From Urophycis tenuis (taxonomy: Eukaryota > Chordata > Actinopteri > Gadiformes > Phycidae), in assembly GCA_036785325.1 (NCBI GenBank), contig JAXIVH010000505.1, forward strand, positions 18,303 to 82,302: DNA of 64,000 nt, written 5' to 3'. This document shows, piece after piece, positions 45,501 to 64,000 of the stretch. Within the stretch, counting starts at the first letter, position 1; every line of letters begins with the position of its first letter. Made by a program: the position numbers and the translations under genes. The notes under the pieces were generated by a model, which saw only the letters and a list, made by a program, of their open reading frames with translations, did no database searches and had not been told where the DNA came from.

Positions 45501-45794
45501 CCCATGTCATCCTTCACAGCTGAACGTATGAAAATCCCTAACAAAAGCGATTCAGTGTGCAAAGATCGTTTTGCAGAATATTCACTACTTTAGCGCCCGT
45601 TTAGTTGGTAGTTGTACACACCTGTACGCCTGTCCTTTGCTGGGAGTGCTGTGCACCCAGTGGTTTTTGTAGGTCTCAAACAGCACAGACGTCAGTGCGG
45701 CTGCGAAACGCTCCCTACCGTCACCATCGAGACTGCCGTATCTCTTCACCAAGCGGGCGATGAAGAACACAGCGGCAGCAATCTCTTCTTTCAT
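42562..45794 (-). CDS. BTG/APRO family protein, maternal B9.15-like
   Basis: Four exons: 45794-45622, 45450-45313, 43497-43155 and 42801-42562. All join in phase, giving 297 residues. The start at MKEEIAAAVFF was chosen because family proteins begin there; an upstream in-frame Met at 45860 would add 22 residues. Box A is at residues about 42-59 (YKNHWVHSTPSKGQAYRC) and box B at 88-106 (LPRELTLWVDPGEVSCRYG). Both are complete, including Trp46 and Trp95. An acidic Ser/Asp/Glu linker follows (about 139-165), then NPNSIYQ (212-218), an alanine/proline stretch and the C-terminal PRVDKYHWV. The last two features recall BTG3 and Xenopus maternal B9.15 protein. APRO proteins bind the CCR4-CAF1 deadenylase through the two boxes and restrain proliferation; here this is inferred from conservation. 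Confidence 0.88.
43498..44620. repeat. 31-bp minisatellite in intron 2 of the BTG gene
   Basis: About 36 tandem copies of a 31-bp unit containing GAGAGTAGTGCACAGTGTTT and TACCTG. A minority of units are 2-5 bases shorter, and two lack TACCT. The array starts at the very base where intron 2 ends and coding exon 3 begins. Confidence 0.95.
44621..45312. other. Remainder of BTG intron 2
   Basis: Apart from T and A homopolymers at 44671-44702, no feature is recognised. Confidence 0.5.
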
Positions 45795-45860
45795 TGCCTC
45801 CGGCTCAACAATCGCAGAGAAGTTATAAACGGGAGAACGCGCAGGCACTCGCCTCAACAC

Positions 45861-46264
45861 TAGACTACACCAAAAACTCGATCAACACACCCGACACACT
45901 CAAACAATCTTAATTAGGTTAAAACACTCTTGAATTTTAAAATCCTACTATTGTGGCACGTCACATAATCCAACAAAACTAGTGAACAAAATAAACAAAT
46001 CCTAAACACTCGGTAAGCGGGACCACTCAAGCAAACACATCTGCTCCTGAAACATAAAAAAGCACGCAGGCCTATATGGTTTCAACACATGCAGCCCCTT
46101 AACTTCTCAATAGCGTACGTACATTGTCTCTAAAATATTAAACACTTTTTTTTTCATTCGTGCCACTAGTTATGAGCGAAATAAAACATGTCTAGAACCT
46201 TCGGATGGTAACCTGGGAGGTTGTTGAAAACACGCACCTGCACCTGGTTCCTTTAAGGGGCCAT

Positions 46265-46300
<36 letters not shown>

Positions 46301-48010
46301 CGGGGTCTTCAACAGGTGAGATCAAATGTGTTATCCCAATTTATAAACGTCTGTGTGGGAATATTTGTTATTTGAGTGTTTCATTTTTATTCTTGACGTT
46401 GGATGTCTTGTTTATTTAAAAAAATAATACAAGTAGGAAATATTATCCAGTCTCGAAACTGGACTTGATAAACCCCTATGTTTATTAATAGTAGCCTACA
46501 TCCTCCCAAAGTTAGTTGAAGTTGAAGTTCAAGTCGTTTATTATCAAATGTGCAGTACGTTACAATACAGTTACAGTCATACTGTACAGTGGCATGTTTT
46601 GGAGGAGGCCCGTTCATACATGGAAGGAAAATAATCATTAAAAAAAAAATACAATAAAATAAACTGAGTGCATCACGGTATAAAATAAAAGCAGCAATGG
46701 AAGTAATAAAAGCAGCAATGGATTAAAACGTTAGCCTAAAGTTTGAGTCACACATGCTCATTTCGCATACTTTATTGATTATGTTTGGAGAACGATGTAT
46801 ATGTAATAGGAGCAGCGCAGCCTAAACTATAATCTGTTGTGTCAGGAAACGTGCATATTATACATTTAGACCTATTAGACAGTAGTCTCGAATTAGACAG
46901 CTAGCTCAGGAGACACCGTGGTGGTGCTCGCTGCAGAGGCAGATGGCTGGAGCTTGACCTCGTCCAACTGATTGAGTTTTATATTGGCCAATCAACTGAG
47001 TTATGGTTAGAGTAAGGTTTAGGGTTTACGGTTGGGTGGTTGGATTATGGTTAGGTTTAGGTGTAATGGTAAGGTTACGGTTATGTATTAAAGTGAGGGT
47101 AAAGTTTAGGTGCAGAAGATCGTGCAGTGACACCTAATTGCGTTTTTCGATCGTTACAGTTGTTGTCGTTCCTACTTCAGTAACACCAGGGGTGTTACCG
47201 TAATGCCAGAGGCTGCTTGGACTTGCGGCCCGGCTGGACCGGAGCCGGGAGTGCGGCTGCCGGCTGGACGGTCCCACCCATTAGCACTGCAGTGAGGAGC
47301 CTATATATCCTGTAGGCTAACACTTATTACGTATTCAGTCATTTAATAATGGTGTTCATGTTCACTACCCTTTATGTTCAAGTTAACTACGGTATTCATT
47401 TACACATTATTTAACAGGGTTAAGGTTAATCCACTAACGCTGACCTCTATGCTACAACCTTAACTTTTGTCAATTAATGTTAAAAATGACTGTAGGCCTA
47501 CCCGAACTGTAAAGTGTTACCAAGTGATATCTAAAATACTTCAGTGTTTTCTTGAAATGAACATATACTACGATTGGCCTGTTTCCACTATTTGGCGCCA
47601 TAATATCATTAGGACTAAAAAAAAATTTAAAAAAAAACCTCCCCTCATACTGTCATTTGTTGTACGTCTTGGCACTTTATAATCGCTCTTTGTAACTTGG
47701 CAGAGATGTTGTATATTATCAATGGTTAATCTAGCAACTGCTTGAAACTTGTTCTGGTGACTTTCTTACTATATTAACAGCAATGAACTGTTTCACCTTC
47801 TTCAGACAAATTAACTTTTTGTAAGTTGCTTTGGATAAAAGTGTCTGCTAAATGTAAATGTAAGTTATTATTGCTTTCAACACACAGGTTTTAAATGTTA
47901 TACTTGTCTGGTTCTTAAAGTATCCACTATATCAGAAGACTATGAAGAAAAGTTAACTTGTCAAAATAATACAAAATACAGGAGAATACCTTTTCAACAT
48001 ATGAAATATT
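45861..48010. other. Intergenic DNA between the BTG and kinase genes
   Basis: No gene is visible. A minus-strand LINE tail with GTTGAA repeats and CAAGTCGTTTATTATC lies at 46515-46560, and a degenerate telomere-like stretch at 46995-47110. A SINE/LINE tail on the plus strand (TTGGATAAAAGTGTCTGCTA) lies at 47822-47864. Confidence 0.5.
46267..46302. repeat. Poly(G) tract
   Basis: About 34 consecutive G residues upstream of the BTG gene. The length in the assembly may be unreliable. Confidence 0.9.
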
Positions 48011-48016
48011 TTTATT
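48011..48016 (-). terminator. Candidate polyadenylation signal for the CLK-type kinase
   Basis: AATAAA on the minus strand about 840 bases past the kinase stop. No other minus-strand AATAAA was noticed closer. Confidence 0.4.
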
Positions 48017-48739
48017 CTCAAACAAAATAGTTTTCAACAGAACTCAACCCCAAACATAAAACTTGCCATTGTCATTTATAAGGTAAATAAATAAGTTGCC
48101 TTAATGGGCAGACCTGAGTTATAGACAAACAGAACAGTTTCCTTAAAAGGACTGCAGCAACTCCCCACCTTGTTAAGAGAGGAACACCAAAGACACAATC
48201 AATATAAATGAACTGACCTGAAACCCTGACATTTTAATCTTCACCCTGAACACTGATGTTGGCGAACGCTGCCTGCTTCAGTAGTGACTTACACATAGAA
48301 AATACATGTCAAACATTATGCTAGAAAACATGGCCGTGTAGAAATGCACAGAAACACGTTACAAACATGGATTGTCGTCCAACTGTGTGGAAAAAATGAC
48401 AATACTTTGGTTTGACCCTGCAAACTCTGGATATTTTTTTTCTTTTAGCAAAAAACCCCTGTGCATTTCGCTGGTAAGCATACCAACACTGGTTTAGGAG
48501 CTGTAGTCTATGAGGAAAGTGTGCCATCTGACTAGTTTAGCAGTCAACTGGTCTACCGACTATGCAGGTTTAGCCCAGCGGCCAGAGGAGCCGAGTTTAA
48601 ACGTCAGCCGGTTAGTGTTGCTGTACACCCTGAGAAGAGCCTCATAAAGACTCCCACACTGAGGGCTGATACAGTCCAAACATCAGCGCTCCTCTGGAGC
48701 ACACAGTGAAATGGTGTAGAGCTGTGCTGTGTTATTATA

Positions 48740-48741
48740 GC

Positions 48742-48772
<31 letters not shown>

Positions 48773-48841
48773 TTACACATACATGTATGCATGTGTGTAT
48801 GTATATGAGTGTCTGAGCGTGTGTGTGTGTGTGTGTGTGTG
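48740..48841. repeat. (GT)n microsatellite downstream of the kinase stop
   Basis: Interrupted GT tract in the 3' UTR side of the kinase gene. Confidence 0.9.
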
Positions 48842-48851
48842 CACGCAGGCA

Positions 48852-60170
<11,319 letters not shown>

Positions 60171-60175
60171 ATCTG

Positions 60176-62638
60176 CCAGGAAAGGAGCGACAGAAATGGT
60201 TCCTGAGGTGCAATAAAACACTATCCCCCCCCCCAGCCGGTCACAAAACCCAGAGCTAAACCCAGAGCAGGCCAAGCGGGCGGTTAAGTACAGGCCGGGG
60301 ATTTGACTCCTGGTCAGGGGAACCTTCCCCTTGAATCTGCGTTTTTGCACAGGGTGTGGGGGAGGGGGAATTAGGTAAATACTGGGGCTTCTTAAAGGAT
60401 TATCACCATCCATATAAAGATACTAGGTCAATACCAGCACATTGAATAATAATGGTGTAAGAATTGATTCTTAGGATTATGAATCCTTTGTTTCGCTTGG
60501 TACTGGCTGTACTCGTTGGTCTGACTCTATACATATTGGGTTGTAATATTTGGTTAAAAATAGCAAGGGTTTGAGATAAAGAAAGAAACTAATCCGCACT
60601 AAAGCACAAACATGGCAGGATTAACATGTACAACCCCTGAAGCCTTTTGTTTCTCCATGGGCCTGAATGTGTTTCTCTATGGTACCAAACATCAAGGTCA
60701 GGTCTGCTGACAGAGCAGACAGGGCGGCGTGGCAGAGGCCTGGGTGCCGAGTTGTGGACTTCAACACGTACAGTAGAGTGGCTGTATGGATGGTGCACTC
60801 TCAGGCGGTATCGCTGCTCTCAAGTTTTGCTGTGGAAAACCGTACTGCCCAGTGTCGTATGGTATGCAATTACCCAAGTATTCACGAATGGGTCCTCTTG
60901 ACAAAGGCAATGATGCGTTGTTGCTACGCTGCGAAGCATACTTTAAAATGAACTTATTGTGTCGTTTACTCGGTTTTATACATGGATAAATGATCGTGGA
61001 TAAACTGTAGTATCGACACAAGAAACTGATGTCAATGTTGTTTCGAGGCGTATGGACAACGTATTAGTGGGCCATTCATAAAACTAAGTTATATGGAGGG
61101 TATTACTACTAATTATTACTACCATGGGGAAATGTTGCAGCCTTCCTGGACCAGACGAGCCGCTGCATTTTAGGGTTTTGCTGTAGATACAGCAGATATG
61201 TAGCTGTAATTGAAGTCCATACTGAAATAAACCATCATTAAAACCATCCATAGGACGGAGATAGACCTATACATAGATCACACCAGCCGTATAAAGTCGA
61301 CCCGCAAAACGAAGAGCACATGTTTCAGTGTGGTAAAAGGCACAGTAATTACAACCCCCTTGCTATGTTCTCGTTAGAATGAAATATATGTTTATTTCAA
61401 CTATGTCAATTCACTATATGGACCTTACAAAAAACATCGACAACTATGCTGTAACACAGTAACAGGGGACATTAATGTGGTATGTGACCCAAATGAAACG
61501 CGCCGTGGGCTAGCATTTCCTCCTCAACATAAAGATACGCTCACCTTTGGCCGTGGGCTATTTCAGGTTCTGAAATCAGATATTGTCCTTTTCCAGAGAC
61601 ACGGAACCGTCTATGGACCGGCTGTCTGTTTACAATCCGCTCTACGACCGAAGAATAGCCAACTGTTGTTTGTTCACAGCATTGCGACTTGCTTTACGGC
61701 TGCTTGTGTTAACGGTTGATGGGATATGTAGTTAAATGTTACCCTTAAACGTATAGTATTATTTGTAGTTCTTATAATGCCACCATGAACAGTTGTTCCA
61801 GTAAGGCCGGAGTTTAGGTCCCTACTTTTCCATATCAACATCTATATTACTATCGATTTTTGTGTTGTATGCCTTTTTTTAAATACTACTTTGTGGAGGA
61901 TGGATGTTGACATTTTACTTTAATAGAATCTCTTTAACATTATTTGTAAACCAATTTGATCATAATTGGAATAAGCACCTATCCAGTTAACAGTTTTTAC
62001 TTCACGTGTGATATTTCAATAATACAATTATATTATATATATAATATGTATATATATAATATATATAATATGTGCATGTATATATGATATGTACATGGGA
62101 CATAACAATAACCATTTTAAATAAACAATTCTTAAAAAATTACAAAATATCATACTTTATTTACACAAGCATAAATACATAAAATGAGGTTTCACTGAGC
62201 TAATGTTCAAGAGAAATACACAAGTGTAACACATTTGACACAAGATTAATGTTGTCAAACTGTCCTGTGAAGATGTATTTTTTAGATCCAACTGCAATAC
62301 ATTGAACTTGCCTTGTTCTTTGCCAGCACATTGTAAATGTTTAATACAAATAGTTTCATGCTCAATTTGTTGAGCGTATGTATATGTAGTCTATTACAGT
62401 AACAGACAATGGTTTTCTAAACCTTGGTAAATGGTTTCATAAATATATGCAATGACATTTCTTTTAGCTTTGCTAATGCATATATATTACATTATATTAT
62501 TGCTTTTACTTTTGCAAGCTTATTTTAGAATGCAAATTGTATTAAACTAAATTTAATTGACATAATGGCTAACTTTTTCTGTTAGTGGGGTCCATTTAGA
62601 ATCATTTTGATTTAACAAAGAACGAACCCAATGAAATT
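60176..62638. other. Upstream region of the kinase gene
   Basis: It should contain the non-coding 5' exon and promoter of the kinase, possibly around 61,480-61,720. I could not fix a transcription start. A TATA-rich stretch lies at 62029-62096. No coding gene. Confidence 0.4.
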
Positions 62639-62754
<116 letters not shown>

Positions 62755-62886
62755 AAACGATGGGCCAATGAGTTTAACACACTTTCATACATGAGACATG
62801 CAGCTGTGATGAATTACAGCAAGACAGCATGTGGACACGATAAAGATATAGGGTGGGCCGATTTAATTTGTATGAAAGCACACAAA

Positions 62887-62887
<1 letters not shown>

Positions 62888-62955
<68 letters not shown>

Positions 62956-63053
62956 ACCACACATGCACACACACACACACACACACACACACCACACACA
63001 TGCACACGCACACACACACACGCACATGGACACACATGCAGACACACAGACGG
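62888..63053. repeat. (CA)n microsatellite
   Basis: CA tract with CCACACATG interruptions in its second half. Confidence 0.95.
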
Positions 63054-63289
63054 GCACAGACAGATTGATTTATAGACATACAACCACAGTCTTTATTTAG
63101 ACTTTATGTCCATATGAACATATATTAGTAGTCACTGCATAACTGGTCATTCACTACTCCGCTTACCTAAACTTACACATCTTTGTGTATGCTATTTACT
63201 TCTATAGTGTATGTCTAGATGTATGTTCTTTTATGTATATATTTTTTGTATATTGTTACGTATGTTTATATATATATTTATATTTCTAA

Positions 63290-63389
63290 CACTATACGTA
63301 GAGTGTCTCTCTCTTCTTGTTTCCCTGAGGTATTGTAACAAATGCAATTTCCCTCAGGGATCATTAAAGTATTTCTGTCTGTTTGTCTA

Positions 63390-63428
<39 letters not shown>
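63290..63428 (+). mobile_element. LINE 3' tail with (CTGT)n end
   Basis: CAATTTCCCTCAGGGATCAT, TAAAGTATTTCTG and then CTGT tetranucleotide repeats form the usual 3' end of a Rex1/L2-like LINE on the plus strand. No coding part is left. Confidence 0.65.
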
Positions 63429-63430
<2 letters not shown>

Positions 63431-64000
63431 ATTTAATGCAGAATATATAATATTATAACATGTTCTGTTATGTTATCATTAATACATTCAAATGTATCGT
63501 ATGTGTTTCGAATGAGTTGAATCTTTAACCTGAAGTTGAAATACAATTCTGATTGCCAAATATGACAATCATATCATCAGGAGCTGCCTCTGTGCTCTGT
63601 CTGCACACAAAGGCTTCCTGCACAGCAGACCTAGTGGCTATCTGAGACCCAACCCACTGTGTAGCTCTCACCAGGCTCCACACCAACCCATGCTCAACGT
63701 GAACACCCAAAAGCCAAACTTACACTTACACATGTACGTCCTTTGTGTTATTTCATCCCCATCCATACAGCTGCGAAAGGACAGCGAACATGTGGGCCAG
63801 TTGCATTGGGCCAACTGCTGGGAGGTAATGGTATTTCTGTTAATTTGGATCAATGGAAGTATTGAATAACTGTCGCTATATATCATTAATCCGACCAGAG
63901 GATAGAGAGAGAAAGAGAGAGAGAGAGAGAGAGGGAGGAGAGAGGGAGAGAGCTGATGGAGTGAGATGTTAGCTTTCAATGGGCTTATTATCTTAATATC
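63429..64000. other. Non-coding end of the window
   Basis: No gene was recognised. A GA-rich tract lies at 63900-63950. Confidence 0.4.

Noticed and set aside
45795..45860. Upstream methionine extending the BTG protein by 22 residues
   Set aside because: Family members start at the MKEEIA-type position. The extension has no family similarity, though it remains possible.

Overview
The window is eukaryotic nuclear DNA, almost certainly from a ray-finned (teleost) fish. The evidence is spliced genes with GT/AG introns, very long (CA)n tracts, abundant L2-type LINE copies, hAT, PIF/Harbinger, Tc1/mariner and P-element-like (THAP9-type) DNA transposons, and the gene set hnrnpab, a BTG-family gene of the maternal B9.15 type, and a CLK-type LAMMER kinase. 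The species cannot be named from the sequence alone.

Bases 1 to about 32,200 are a transposon-dominated block with no convincing host gene. In order they hold: an L2 3' end (1-1128); the 5' half of an I/Nimb-like LINE on the minus strand (1129-3220); the C-terminal exon of a P-element/THAP9-like transposase (3757-4444); MITEs, one nested inside another (5397-7597); a complete hAT element with an apparently unbroken seven-exon transposase (7759-13305); the rest of the P-like transposase (13965-17400); and a nest of at least five elements (about 18.6-30.6 kb). In the nest a minus-strand L2 was entered by a second L2, which was entered by a third L2 on the plus strand, which was entered by a Harbinger element, which was entered by a P element. 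The P element has 31-bp perfect terminal repeats, 13-bp subterminal repeats and an 8-bp target duplication. A decayed Tc1/mariner-like copy follows (about 31.0-32.2 kb).

Bases 34,765-60,170 carry three host genes, all on the minus strand. hnrnpab encodes a 339-residue RNA-binding protein with two RRMs and a glycine-rich tail, and has a 3' UTR split by an intron. The BTG/APRO gene has four coding exons and 297 codons; its second intron contains a 31-bp minisatellite in which every unit copies the intron's own splice-acceptor motif. The LAMMER kinase (clk4-like) has 13 coding exons that join in phase to give 520 residues; several of its introns are almost entirely simple repeat. The hnRNP and the CLK kinase both act in pre-mRNA processing, and BTG proteins in mRNA turnover and cell-cycle control. 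The adjacency looks like conserved synteny, not an operon.

Bases about 60.2-64.0 kb hold the upstream side of the kinase gene, simple repeats and a LINE tail. All exon models were made by eye from splice signals and reading phase and have not been checked against transcripts.
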